A stretch of DNA of 64,000 nt from Candidatus Hydrogenedentes bacterium ADurb.Bin170 (GCA_002070275.1 MWCY01000002.1:75820-139819); one strand, 5' to 3'; shown: positions 52,611 to 62,022, numbered from the stretch's first letter. Notes: generated from the letters alone by a model not told the origin. A program made the numbers and translations.

Positions 52611-53441
52611 TCAGACTCCTTGTGTTTCATGTGCCCGGGAGAGGGCACACACTTGTTCGACATCCTTAAAGTCGCCCTCAAGATCGGTCCCGGAGGGGCG
52701 CTTACCACGGTATCCCGTGTCATTCATCCCTTTTTCCAGACGGGAAAGAAGGGCAGGCGGTACAGTACGACCGTTGTCATTGCATTGCAGTGCGATGCTG
52801 TGCAGCAAACGGTAGCATTCGTAGTAACTGCCGTCCAGGCGCAGGCGTCGTGCCTGATGCAACAGGCTGCTCAGCCTTTCATCCAATGTCGGTTCAGCCA
52901 CGGCAGAACTGCTCCGCTTTTTTGCTCTGCGCCGCAAATACAGGAGAAAACAGGCGAGAAACAGCGCTGAACCGCCCAGTCCCGCAGGGAAAAGAAAGGG
53001 TGTCTTTCCCCCCGCATGAATATCCAGCGCTTCAGTTATCACGCTTTCAGATGCAGCAGGCAGCAACTCAGTTACGCTCTGTTCTCCCTTGTCTTTTTCT
53101 TCAAGGGGAAAGAATTGAAAAGTCAAGGCAGGCAACACATGATTGCCCGGCTGCACAGGCGTTATACCAAGAACAGTCACAGCTTTCATCTGAGCGCCAT
53201 TTTTGTGGATCCTGGCTGACAGTACTCTCAGTCTGCCCCATTCAATTTCCGGAAGTACCGGGGGCAGAAGCGCGCGAGATGCATCCGCATCCGTCCAGGA
53301 AAAAGTCCAGCTGATCCGGCTTTCAATATTCAAAGGAAAATCACGGGGCAAAGGGTTCACTTCAACGGTTACGTCTGCACCGAAGGTATTCAGCATTGGC
53401 AGAAGCGCCAGGATAGCAAAATATAGGAAGATTTTTTTCAT
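52611..53441 (-). CDS. first Bat-operon gene: secreted BatD-like short protein
   Basis: A 276-residue protein with a signal peptide (LYFAILALLPMLNTFGA), a beta-rich periplasmic domain (VTVEVNPLPRDFPLNIESRI to ITPVQPGNHVLPALTFQFFP), one helix (FPAGLGGSALFLACFLLYLRRR) and a cytoplasmic helical domain (LRLDGSYYECYRLLHSIAL). The periplasmic part has the Ig-like feel of BatD and its tail resembles the one in the BatD gene downstream, so it may be a shortened relative. It leads the operon; its promoter must lie in 53442-53932. Confidence 0.65.
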   Translation of the reverse strand: MKKIFLYFAILALLPMLNTFGADVTVEVNPLPRDFPLNIESRISWTFSWTDADASRALLPPVLPEIEWGRLRVLSARIHKNGAQMKAVTVLGITPVQPGNHVLPALTFQFFPLEEKDKGEQSVTELLPAASESVITEALDIHAGGKTPFLFPAGLGGSALFLACFLLYLRRRAKKRSSSAVAEPTLDERLSSLLHQARRLRLDGSYYECYRLLHSIALQCNDNGRTVPPALLSRLEKGMNDTGYRGKRPSGTDLEGDFKDVEQVCALSRAHETQGV

Positions 53442-53932
53442 ACACTTCTAGGAGCAACTAACGTGCCATAATTTTTATCCCGTATCTTGCTGTTTTATAA
53501 GCACTTAGGTTTACTTTAAAGGAAAGCGTTTCCTCAAATCAGGTTTAAGCAGTGTTGCTGCACTGTTTCGGGGTATTTCGGACTTTTTTTGCGTGCATCC
53601 TGCCCTGGCTGTTCTCTATCAAGTGGATGTCTGAATCTTTTTTTTCTTTTTATCAATCTAACATAAGTCGTAACCATGTAATTCTAAAACAGCAATAGAA
53701 TGTGAAGGGATTGTATCTCATTGCACAATACTAATAATATTGACATTCATTATAGAACTTCCGAATTCCTTTTGAATCCACTAAAAGCACTATGTTATAA
53801 ATATTCAGATTTTGCTTAAAATCGGACAGTCTTCCCATCCGGTTAAATTATGCCAGAGCCGAGCATTATAGCAGCGGGCTTCATCCTATTATTATTTAAT
53901 CTTTTTATACTTTTAATCCAAGGAGCGCTCTC
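53442..53932. other. AT-rich divergent regulatory region between the Bat operon and fadL-like gene
   Basis: 491 bp, clearly richer in A/T than the flanking genes. It holds a candidate promoter for the plus-strand gene (53772-53801) and must also carry the minus-strand promoter of the Bat operon, for which I see AT-rich stretches (TATAAAA around 53490) but no clear box pair. There is a perfect TTGACA at 53740-53745 without a matching -10. No ORF, RNA gene or strong hairpin was recognised. Confidence 0.5.
53772..53801 (+). promoter_or_regulatory. candidate sigma-70 promoter for the fadL-like gene
   Basis: TTGAAT at 53772-53777 and TATAAA at 53796-53801 with an 18-base spacer. Transcription would start near 53808, giving a leader of about 125 bases before the ATG at 53933. 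AAGGAG precedes that ATG. Confidence 0.45.
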
Positions 53933-55156
53933 ATGAGCCATTCTCAAAATGCCCTTTTCCGGGCAGCCCTTGCGGGCTTACTCTTTTTCCTCACTTTTAC
54001 AGGGATTACGCTTAGCTCCCATGCGGGAGAAGGCGTTTTTCTTCTGGGCAACGATGCTTTGCAGCTAGGGCGAGCTTCCAGTGGCGTGGCAAGCCCGCGC
54101 AGTGCGTACTGGAGTTATATGAACCCGGCTTCCATGGTTGATCTGGAACGCCGGCTGGATGTGAACTGGTACAGCGTGCTTGCCACCTCCCGCATGACCG
54201 CCCGCGGCTTAATCAGCAATCCTTTCGACGGCACGCAAGAATCTGAGAACCTTTTCAATATTGTATCGACGGGCTTTATCCTCCCTTTGAAAACGGGCAC
54301 GCTGGGCGGTGGTCTTTTTATCCCAAGCGGCGCCGGTGTGGATTATCCTCATTCCAGAACCATCATGGGCCGGCTTTTGGGCAATACCGATCGGCGGCTG
54401 TCGTATCAGCACATTCGCGGCGTGCTCAGTTATGCCTATCGTTTTGATAATGGGTGGTCTGTGGGTCTGGGGCTTCATCTTTCATTGAACCGCTTCAGGA
54501 CAGATCACATCACTCTGGGACTTTCCGGCGCCGAGTACAACAATAAATGGGACAGCGCTTTAGGTGCAGGGCTGGGCTTCGGTGTCTATCGCGCCTGGGA
54601 CAAGCTTTCAGTAGGATTAAACTACAGTTCGCGTCACTGGACGGAGGCAATGAGCAAATATGCTGATTTGCTGAGTGCTCCTCTGGATACTCCCCGAACG
54701 CTTCAAGTCGGTTTTGCATATCGCTTCACCCCTAAATTTGAAGTGACGGCTGATTACAAATGGCTGCATTGGCGACGCATCCGCACGTACGGCTCCCCCA
54801 TGTTCCGCTCCGGCGGGTTCGGCTGGACAAATCAAAACGGCATAAAACTCGGCGCAGAATGGAAAGTGCATCCGAAATGGACACTTGCCGCCGGCTACGC
54901 CTACAGCAACACACCTGTACAGAAGGATGCTGTTTTCCTTTCAGCACTCGTTCCGGTCGTCGTAGAGCACCACGCCACTTTGGGTGTATCTCATGCCATT
55001 AATGAGAAGAATGAGATTCATTTATCGGGGGTCTATGCGTTCAGGAATCGGGAACGGGAAGCAGGATGCGGCGATTTGCTTTCCATTTTGGGACGCAACA
55101 CGACTATAGAATCAAAAGCGGTGTCGGCAGCATTGGGGTATACCTATAAGTGGTAA
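53933..55156 (+). CDS. FadL/OmpP1-family outer membrane beta-barrel
   Basis: A 407-residue protein with a signal peptide (about residues 1-30, ending SHAGEG). The N-terminal segment LLGNDALQLGRASSGVASP and SYMNPASMVDL is the FadL plug-like start (GxAxAGxA...NPA pattern). The rest alternates amphipathic strands rich in Tyr, Trp and Gly and ends in ALGYTYKW, a C-terminal aromatic as required by BAM-dependent barrels. FadL proteins take up hydrophobic compounds such as fatty acids or aromatics; the substrate here is not known. Followed by a hairpin terminator. Confidence 0.85.
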   Translation: MSHSQNALFRAALAGLLFFLTFTGITLSSHAGEGVFLLGNDALQLGRASSGVASPRSAYWSYMNPASMVDLERRLDVNWYSVLATSRMTARGLISNPFDGTQESENLFNIVSTGFILPLKTGTLGGGLFIPSGAGVDYPHSRTIMGRLLGNTDRRLSYQHIRGVLSYAYRFDNGWSVGLGLHLSLNRFRTDHITLGLSGAEYNNKWDSALGAGLGFGVYRAWDKLSVGLNYSSRHWTEAMSKYADLLSAPLDTPRTLQVGFAYRFTPKFEVTADYKWLHWRRIRTYGSPMFRSGGFGWTNQNGIKLGAEWKVHPKWTLAAGYAYSNTPVQKDAVFLSALVPVVVEHHATLGVSHAINEKNEIHLSGVYAFRNREREAGCGDLLSILGRNTTIESKAVSAALGYTYKW

Positions 55157-55157
55157 C

Positions 55158-55178
55158 CGGGTGCGGGATCTGCACCCG
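55158..55178 (+). terminator. putative intrinsic terminator after the FadL-like gene
   Basis: A 7-bp stem (CGGGTGC at 55158-55164, GCACCCG at 55172-55178) with a 7-base loop directly after the stop codon at 55156. The T tract that follows is weak (CTTCTTCAATTT), so termination may be inefficient. Confidence 0.5.
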
Positions 55179-55353
55179 CACTTCTTCAATTTACCTTTAT
55201 GCTTCTTCCGGAAGTTCGGGCAGCCTGCTTTATTTCCGAATTATTTGTGCACGCCTTGTTTCTGGAACTCTTCCAAATCAATGTGCTATTCTCAAACCGG
55301 TCTTTTTCAGGCCTGCAGGATCTGTTCCGATTCAGCATGAGGAAGGAAAAAAG

Positions 55354-57102
55354 ATGTCATCCTCTTCCAGTAAACCGCCTGTCAGCTTTTCAGTAAACAC
55401 CACCATTGAGCGTGACCGGGCGCTTCTCAACACGGCGCGTGCCAAAGGCAGACTTCCTTTTCTCGGCGTTCTAATACGCCTCTCCGGCCCCGGCTGGCTG
55501 CAAAGCGCCATCACACTGGGCGGTGGCACCTTATCGAACAGCCTGTATCTGGCAGTGCTCACCGGCTTTACTTTTCTCTGGCTTCAGCCGGTAGCAATGG
55601 CTGTAGGGATCATCATGCTCAGCGCCATCTCCTATGTCACCCTGTCGACCGGAGAGCGACCGCTGCGGATGATTAACCGCCACATTAATCCTGTACTGGG
55701 CTGGAGCTGGCTTTTTGCTTCCATGGTCGCCAATCTGGTGTGGAGCATGCCTCAGTTCGGACTGGCACTTGCCTCTTTGACCAAACTCCTTTTTCCGCAA
55801 GTCCTGGGCCAGGCAGGTCTCTTCGGCTCTCACGGCCGACTGGCCGCAGCCCTCTGCATTCTGGTCCTGAACATCCTTTTTTTAAGCCTTTACAGCTCCG
55901 GCGGCAAAGGCATGAAAATCTTCGAGACAATCATGAAATGCATGGTGGGTCTTACGGTTTTCTGTTTTTTCGGTGTGGTCTTTGTCATTACCCGGGACGG
56001 ACTTGCCGACTGGCGTGAATATATGGGCGGGTTTATTCCCCGGGTAAATATGATGTTTGAGCCCGGTCCTAAACTGGCCCCCTACCTGTCTGAAGTTCCG
56101 GAACAGTTCCGCGCTTTCTGGACGGGAAAGATTCTGAGCGACCAGCGCGATTTCATCATCGCCGCCTTTGCCACAGCCGTCGGCATCAACATGACGATCA
56201 TGTTCCCCTATTCCATGCTGCGCAAAGGGTGGGATCGCGATTTCCGGGGGCTTGCCATATTTGATTTGTCCACGGGGCTTTTCATTCCTTTTATGCTCGC
56301 CACATCCTGTGTGGTAATTGCGGCTTCCACGCAGCTGCACGCCAAAGTACCGGCGGGACTTATCTCGCCTGTGGATGCGTCCGGCAAGAAAATCACTGTA
56401 GACGCAAGTCTTCAAAAAAGCTATGACGGGCTGCTGACTGAGCGAATTCAATGGGAGCGTGCGCAGGCAGGCGGTGCGTCGCCGGAAAACGAGGCATTGG
56501 CAGATCGGATTTCTACGCTGGATATCTCTGAAAAGACTCTTGCCGCCATGCTTGCGCGACGGGATGCCCCGCAGCTTGCGGCATCGCTAGAGCCTCTGAC
56601 CGGATCGCTTATCGCCCGGTATATTTTTGGTCTGGGTATTCTGGGAATGGGCATTTCAGCGGCAACGATGCTGATGGTAATCAACAGCCTCTGCTTCTGC
56701 GAACTTCTGAACCGTCCTGCCAGAGGATGGCCGCAGTTTGTGGGTGGGGCCATGACTTCTATTTCCCTCTTTGTCATGCTCTCCTGGGATGGAGCGCTCA
56801 TGGCGGTTGCAACCCCGACTTCTGTCTTCTGTATGACCTTGCTTCCTCTTGCCTATCTGACTTTCTTCCTGCTGATGAATCAGAAAAAGGTGCTGAAAGA
56901 TGCCATGCCCCGGGGCGGAAAAAGAATCCTGTGGAATTCGCTCATGTCCCTTTCCCTCTTTTGCGCCTTTTTCGGAAGCCTCTGGGGCATTTACGGCAAG
57001 ATCGGCGGTCGCTGGACTGCTGTAGTCATGACTGTTTTTACTTTGCTTGTTGCGGCAGGCCACATTTATCGCAAAACGATCAGCCCCGCCGCAGAGGAAT
57101 AA
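55354..57102 (+). CDS. NRAMP-related divalent-metal-type transporter with atypical ligand motifs
   Basis: A 582-residue inner-membrane protein; start at the ATG 55354 (MSSSSSKPP) after GAGGAAGG. The N-terminal segment LSGPGWLQSAITLGGGTLSNS matches the start of NRAMP-like carriers (GPGxx...). About 11-12 helices follow. In classical NRAMP, TM1 holds DPGN and TM6 holds MPH; here the TM1 region reads LGGGTLSN and the TM6 counterpart IMFPYSM, so neither Asp/Asn nor Met/His ligands are in place. A hydrophilic insertion of about 50 residues (GGASPENEALADR) lies in the second half. It is best called NRAMP-related; the cargo may not be a transition metal. Confidence 0.7.
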   Translation: MSSSSSKPPVSFSVNTTIERDRALLNTARAKGRLPFLGVLIRLSGPGWLQSAITLGGGTLSNSLYLAVLTGFTFLWLQPVAMAVGIIMLSAISYVTLSTGERPLRMINRHINPVLGWSWLFASMVANLVWSMPQFGLALASLTKLLFPQVLGQAGLFGSHGRLAAALCILVLNILFLSLYSSGGKGMKIFETIMKCMVGLTVFCFFGVVFVITRDGLADWREYMGGFIPRVNMMFEPGPKLAPYLSEVPEQFRAFWTGKILSDQRDFIIAAFATAVGINMTIMFPYSMLRKGWDRDFRGLAIFDLSTGLFIPFMLATSCVVIAASTQLHAKVPAGLISPVDASGKKITVDASLQKSYDGLLTERIQWERAQAGGASPENEALADRISTLDISEKTLAAMLARRDAPQLAASLEPLTGSLIARYIFGLGILGMGISAATMLMVINSLCFCELLNRPARGWPQFVGGAMTSISLFVMLSWDGALMAVATPTSVFCMTLLPLAYLTFFLLMNQKKVLKDAMPRGGKRILWNSLMSLSLFCAFFGSLWGIYGKIGGRWTAVVMTVFTLLVAAGHIYRKTISPAAEE

Positions 57103-57151
57103 TGACATTGGGTTTGTGCGTGTTGGATGCGCCTTTAACCTGGAGCATGCA

Positions 57152-58225
57152 ATGGGTCAAAGTTCACAACCATCGGCGGATTATCAGGCCCTGCTGGACG
57201 CTTACACAGCACCGGCGGACAGGCTGCTGGTCGAGAAACTACCCGACAAGGCAGTAAGATGCCTTGCCTGTGCCCACCGCTGCACACTGTCACCCGGGCA
57301 GCGCGGCATCTGCCGTCTTCGCTTTAACCAGGACGGAGAACTGCGGGTTCCTTATGGATATCTCGCCGGGCTTGCCGTTGATCCTGTCGAAAAAAAGCCT
57401 TTTTTCCATGTGCTTCCCGGACGCTCTTCTCTCTCTTTCGGTATGCTGGGCTGCAATTTTCGCTGCGATTTCTGCCAGAACTGGCAGAGCAGTCAGGCGC
57501 TCCGTGATCACGATGCCTGCACAGGTTTGACGCCGAATACCCCGGAGCAAGTTCTGGCACTTGCACAGAAAAACGGGCTTCCCGCTCTCATAAGTACCTA
57601 TAACGAACCGCTGATTACGAGCGACTGGGCACTCGCCCTTTTTGAAGAGGCACACGCTGCCGGGATTAAATGCGGTTTTGTGAGCAATGGCTTTGCCACG
57701 CCGGAGCTCCTCTCCCGACTGCTTCCTTTTATGGATATGTTCAAGGTGGATCTGAAGTGCTTTACCGCTGAAGGCTACCGCAAACTGGGCGGACGGCTTG
57801 CACCTGTGCTGGACACGATAACCCGATTGGCGGCATCGGATGTTTGGCTGGAAGTAGTCACTTTAATCGTACCCGGATTTAACGACGATGAAAAAGAACT
57901 CTCCGCCATAGCGGCATTTCTCGCCTCACTCAGCCCGGACATTCCCTGGCATATCACCGGCTTCCGCCCGCAATACAGATATCAGGATGCAGATGCCACC
58001 TCCGCTGATGTACTGACCCGGGCGTGGAATATCGGGCGTGATGAAGGGCTGCACTTTGTTTACACCGGAAATACCGGGTTGTGCAGGCAGGCACGTGAAC
58101 ATACCCTCTGCCCCGGCTGTGGCATACTGCTGATCGAAAGGCAGGGATTTTTTGTGGTGCGCAACAGACTTCATCAGGGCAGATGTCCGGACTGCAGCAC
58201 CTCCATCCCCGGGCTGTGGCACTGA
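57152..58225 (+). CDS. amrS: AmmeMemoRadiSam-system radical SAM enzyme
   Basis: A 357-residue radical SAM protein. The start at 57152 has TGGAG six bases upstream. N-terminal CLACAHRCTLSPGQRGICRLR is the AmrS-specific first cysteine block; the cluster motif is CNFRCDFC (Cys101, Cys105, Cys108) in GMLGCNFRCDFCQNW. Later blocks are STYNEPLITSDWALALFEEAH, CGFVSNGFATPELL, DMFKVDLKCF and VVTLIVPGFNDDEKEL. In other genomes it is often next to AMMECR1 and MEMO1 homologs (hence the name), which are not in this window. A C-terminal CPGCG/CPDC pair could bind metal. It converges with the DUF3810 gene (stop at 58234). Confidence 0.9.
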   Translation: MGQSSQPSADYQALLDAYTAPADRLLVEKLPDKAVRCLACAHRCTLSPGQRGICRLRFNQDGELRVPYGYLAGLAVDPVEKKPFFHVLPGRSSLSFGMLGCNFRCDFCQNWQSSQALRDHDACTGLTPNTPEQVLALAQKNGLPALISTYNEPLITSDWALALFEEAHAAGIKCGFVSNGFATPELLSRLLPFMDMFKVDLKCFTAEGYRKLGGRLAPVLDTITRLAASDVWLEVVTLIVPGFNDDEKELSAIAAFLASLSPDIPWHITGFRPQYRYQDADATSADVLTRAWNIGRDEGLHFVYTGNTGLCRQAREHTLCPGCGILLIERQGFFVVRNRLHQGRCPDCSTSIPGLWH

Positions 58226-58233
58226 TTTGTCAG

Positions 58234-59343
58234 TCAGCCCGCAAGAGGAAGCATACCGGCACGCCACGCTTTTACCACGAGTTGCACCCCGCGACCATAG
58301 CTGCGCACCCCGTCTTTCACTCCCTGCGACTTCAGGTAATGGTTGTACATGCGCCAGCTCCACTTGTGAAAAAATTCGATACGATACCGGCGGCTCGCCT
58401 CTCCGGCTTTCCGGATATCATCCAGAGCGCTTTGAGGAAGGCGTGCCATAGCCGCCTGGCGCAATTCAGGGCTTAACTGGCGGGCGACATCAACGTAAAG
58501 ATCCAGCGCAACGCAGTACCGCGCATAACTGTTTTCCGCCTGAAGACCGGCAGCATAGCCTATCAGATTGGTTTCGCCTTCATCGCATACTCCGGCGATA
58601 TGTCCCAGTTCGTGCGCAGCGACAGCCACAAAAAAGGTGTCGGGCAGTGCGCCATCCACATGCGCCTCCAATGTATAAGGAGAACAGATGCCTGAAGTTC
58701 CGTTTAACAGCAGAAGCCCGGGCGGGGTCGCCTTGACACGGCGGGGTACAGCGGCACTTCGTCCTTCCCAGCGCAGAACAACCCGCTGCATGGCATACGA
58801 AATGGATCGAACTGCACGGCTAATATTACGTTCTTCCGCATCCCGGGGGAGATCCCGGGTAAGAACACCGTAAAGCGTGTCGGCAATCTGCAACAGTTCG
58901 CTCTCCGCTACAGCTTCATTGTCCATATGCAGCCGGGTTTCCATCGGGTCCCTGCCATATCCGATGCCCCAGAAAAGCAGAAACCAGCACCAGAGAAAAG
59001 GAAGGAGGAAAAGCAGAATTTTTATTCCGCGGGAAAGGACGCGTATTGTCACTTTTTCTTTTTGGCGGAGAGCGGAAATCACTTCAGCGACAAAAACACC
59101 CGCCAGCACCAGAGGGAAGGCAACAAGCAATGTTATTGCCAGAGAAAAGGGAAGGCTGTCTGTTAAAGGCACAATCAGAAAAGCCAGGCTTTTGAAAAGC
59201 CCCCGGGAATACCACAGTTCCACCTGCCCGGACTGCCGGGGAAGAAAATACCAGACGCCGCATAAAAGCCAGAGCAAAGCTGTTGTCAGCCAAAAGCCCG
59301 TCCGGGCAAAAAAACGGCCACCTTTCGCCCCGTCATCTGTCAT
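58234..59343 (-). CDS. DUF3810 membrane metallopeptidase-like protein
   Basis: A 369-residue protein with three N-terminal helices (FWLTTALLWLLCGVWYFL, LAITLLVAFPLVLAGVFVAEV, LLFLLPFLWCWFLLFWGIG) and a cytoplasmic or periplasmic C-terminal domain. It contains VAVAAHELGHIAGVCDEGETNLIGY, read as HELGH (HExxH) followed by an E in DEGETN, the zinc-binding set of DUF3810. The metallopeptidase reading is likely but the target is unknown. It is 12 bases downstream of the ankyrin gene on the same strand. Confidence 0.8.
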   Translation of the reverse strand: MTDDGAKGGRFFARTGFWLTTALLWLLCGVWYFLPRQSGQVELWYSRGLFKSLAFLIVPLTDSLPFSLAITLLVAFPLVLAGVFVAEVISALRQKEKVTIRVLSRGIKILLFLLPFLWCWFLLFWGIGYGRDPMETRLHMDNEAVAESELLQIADTLYGVLTRDLPRDAEERNISRAVRSISYAMQRVVLRWEGRSAAVPRRVKATPPGLLLLNGTSGICSPYTLEAHVDGALPDTFFVAVAAHELGHIAGVCDEGETNLIGYAAGLQAENSYARYCVALDLYVDVARQLSPELRQAAMARLPQSALDDIRKAGEASRRYRIEFFHKWSWRMYNHYLKSQGVKDGVRSYGRGVQLVVKAWRAGMLPLAG

Positions 59344-59355
59344 AACAAACCCACC

Positions 59356-62022
59356 TTATTTCTGTTCTGCAGCGGCGCCCTCCTGCAGCGTTTTTCCCTG
59401 TTTACCGGAGAATTCGCTCATGCGGTCTATTATATCAGTACGACCAATACGCCGGGCAACCGCAAGAGGTGTCACGCCGGTGGCATCGGGCTGATCGACA
59501 TCAGCCCCCGCTTTCAGCAGCAGCTCAATCAATTCTTTGTTACTGCGCTCGGCGGCAAGATGCAGCGGCGTCGATTTGTTTTTAGTGACGGCAGGCACAT
59601 TCGGATCTGCACCGCGTTCCAGCAGAAGTGTTACCACGGGTACATCACCCCCTGTGACGGCACGGTACAGGACCGACCGGCCGAAAAGTGACCCGTTCAC
59701 CAATTCAGGATAAGAATCGAGGAAGCTCTGGAGAAATGCTTTGTCTTTTCTCTCGACCGCATTGCTCAATTCGTCGAGCAGCACCGCCTGAAAGAAAACC
59801 TGTGTCTGGGCGAGGGCTACACGGGTCGCCTTTTCCAGAGAACTCAGGTCGTTTCTGGCTTCATAATCCTCCCTGGCTTTCTTAATCAGATCCATGGGCG
59901 TTTCGCCCGCGGCATTCCTGGCGGTAAAATCCGCACCCCGGGTCAGCAAAAGCGAGGCTGTGCGGTGAAAGCCTCCCTGAACGATCAGATGAAGCGCTGT
60001 ATTGCCGTCATTAGCAGGCTCATTGACAGGGATCCCTCGAAGTATAAAAAGCTGCAGCGGCCCCCAATGCCCTTTTGCGGCACTGTAGTGCAGCGGCAGC
60101 CATCCCTGATGATCCCGGGCACGCATGTCAGCCCCTTTATCGAGCAATGCGTTGATATTCATCATGTGCCCGCGGGCCGCCGCCAGATGCAGCGGGGTGC
60201 ATCCATCCTTATCTGCCGCATTTACACTGGCACCTTGCGCAACAAGAAATTTGATGGAATCCTCACATCCAAACCGGGCGGCAACATGCAGCGGGGCAGT
60301 ACCTTTTTCGTCCACAGCATTAACATCCAATTGCTGTCCGACCAGCCAGCGTACAGCGGAATCGTTCTCATTGGAGGCAGCCGGAAACAGCAGCGTAGCC
60401 CCTTCGTTGTCTTTGATCCCCAGTGAAGCGCCTGCTTCAGCCAGCATGCGCGCCAGTTCATAATGATCCTCTTCCAGCGCAACAAAAAGAGGTGTTTTGC
60501 CGGTCACATCCGTACTGTCCACGATTGCATTGGAATCCAGAAGCGTTTTTGAAAGCTGCATATCACCCAGAGCGGCGGCACGGTGCAGCGGTGTTTGCTC
60601 CTTCTGATCCGACAAATCCGGATCGGTTCCCGATTCCAGAAGCAAGGCGGCAATGGCGTGGTTTCCTTTAGCTGTCGCCAGATTCAAAGGGGTACGCCCC
60701 TGCTTATCCTGCGCATTTACATCGGCATTGTTGGCAAGCAAAAGACGGATCATCGCTTCGTTTCCGGCATCGGCCGCTATATGAAGCGGTGTCCATCGTC
60801 GTTTGTCTGTCGCCTGTATTTTGGCGCCATTGGCAAGAAGCAGTTCTGCGAAAACGGTATTGTTTTTCTCAGCCGCCAGATGCAGTGGCGTCTGCGCCGC
60901 GCCACTACGTGTATCCACAATAGCACCTCGTTCCAGCAGAAAACGCAGCGCAGATTCTAAATTGCGAGCCGCCGCCACATGAATCGGTGCTTCACCTTTC
61001 GCTGAAAGGTATCCGATGTGGGCACCATTTCTGAGCAGAAAATCCATCATCTCAAGATCCTCTGTCATAGTGGCATGACCTAGTAAAGTCCATCCGTAAA
61101 ACCCACCGTCCCGACCGTCCGGGCTTGCTCCGTACTTAAAAAAAAGAGCCAGGTAATCCTGACGTCCCGCTTTTACAGCCAGAACAGCGGGTGTCTCCCC
61201 TTCCAGATTGGAGGTCTGACGGATGCCCGTTTTCAGGATAATTTCGACTGCCTCAGGGCTGTTCGAAGCCATCGATGCGATGAGAGGAGTCAGCCCCGTC
61301 CTGGAGACCAGCGAAAATTGCGCCGGATCCTCATCCGCATACTTTTGCAGGCGAGGTAAATCACCCAAAGCCGCATCCTGAAAAACGTCGGGACGGTAGC
61401 CCATCTCGCGAAACAGTGCCGTAACATCCCAGCGATGATTTTTTGCTGCCGCATGAAAAGCCGAAAAATAAGTTTCTTCATCATAACTCGTCAGAGGGCT
61501 TTCCCCTTTTTCCACAAGAAATCTGCATGTGTCCAGGCTTCCAGCATCTGCAGCTTCCAGAAGAGGTGCATAAATACGCTCGTTAAGGCTCTCTATGGGA
61601 ATTCCCTTATCAAGCAGCATCGCCGTGGTATACACATCATTTGCCCGTGCCGCCAGATGGAGTGCCGTGTTTCCCAGCGCATCCTTCGCCAGCAGATCGT
61701 CGCCCTTTTCTATCAGCAGATCGACAACAGCAGGCATGTTCGACCCGGCAGCAAGAAGCAGCGCATTTTTACCTGTTTCGTCAGTCTCATTATCTGCGGC
61801 TCCCTTTTCAATCAACACAAGAGAAGCATAAATATTTTTCGCAGCTACTGCCTGAAGGAGACTTGTAAATACAGGCGCCTGCTCCTGACCCGGCTGAACC
61901 TCTGCACTTGTCGGGATATCAGTCAAAACTGCAGGCGGCTCCGCGCCTTCCTCTGTCTGTGCAAAAAGACACGGAACAGCTATCAGGCACAGTAATGCAA
62001 TATAAAGCTGCGGGTACCGCAT
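59356..62022 (-). CDS. large secreted ankyrin-repeat protein
   Basis: An 888-residue protein. A signal peptide (residues 1-21, ending PCLFAQ) directs it out of the cytoplasm. It then consists of about 20 ankyrin repeats such as GNTALHLAARANDVYTTAMLL, RTPLNLATAKGNHAIAALLL and CTPLHLAAARGHMMNINALL, with a non-repeat helical insertion near residues 725-770. The repeat array mediates protein-protein contact. Secreted ankyrin proteins are unusual outside host-associated bacteria, so the partner, possibly the DUF3810 protein next door, is of interest. No enzymatic domain. Confidence 0.88.
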   Translation of the reverse strand: MRYPQLYIALLCLIAVPCLFAQTEEGAEPPAVLTDIPTSAEVQPGQEQAPVFTSLLQAVAAKNIYASLVLIEKGAADNETDETGKNALLLAAGSNMPAVVDLLIEKGDDLLAKDALGNTALHLAARANDVYTTAMLLDKGIPIESLNERIYAPLLEAADAGSLDTCRFLVEKGESPLTSYDEETYFSAFHAAAKNHRWDVTALFREMGYRPDVFQDAALGDLPRLQKYADEDPAQFSLVSRTGLTPLIASMASNSPEAVEIILKTGIRQTSNLEGETPAVLAVKAGRQDYLALFFKYGASPDGRDGGFYGWTLLGHATMTEDLEMMDFLLRNGAHIGYLSAKGEAPIHVAAARNLESALRFLLERGAIVDTRSGAAQTPLHLAAEKNNTVFAELLLANGAKIQATDKRRWTPLHIAADAGNEAMIRLLLANNADVNAQDKQGRTPLNLATAKGNHAIAALLLESGTDPDLSDQKEQTPLHRAAALGDMQLSKTLLDSNAIVDSTDVTGKTPLFVALEEDHYELARMLAEAGASLGIKDNEGATLLFPAASNENDSAVRWLVGQQLDVNAVDEKGTAPLHVAARFGCEDSIKFLVAQGASVNAADKDGCTPLHLAAARGHMMNINALLDKGADMRARDHQGWLPLHYSAAKGHWGPLQLFILRGIPVNEPANDGNTALHLIVQGGFHRTASLLLTRGADFTARNAAGETPMDLIKKAREDYEARNDLSSLEKATRVALAQTQVFFQAVLLDELSNAVERKDKAFLQSFLDSYPELVNGSLFGRSVLYRAVTGGDVPVVTLLLERGADPNVPAVTKNKSTPLHLAAERSNKELIELLLKAGADVDQPDATGVTPLAVARRIGRTDIIDRMSEFSGKQGKTLQEGAAAEQK

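Noticed and set aside
51708-52970. 420-codon open frame on the plus strand
   Set aside because: It lies opposite moxR and the leader gene of the Bat operon; composition is of a shadow frame and no motif is visible.
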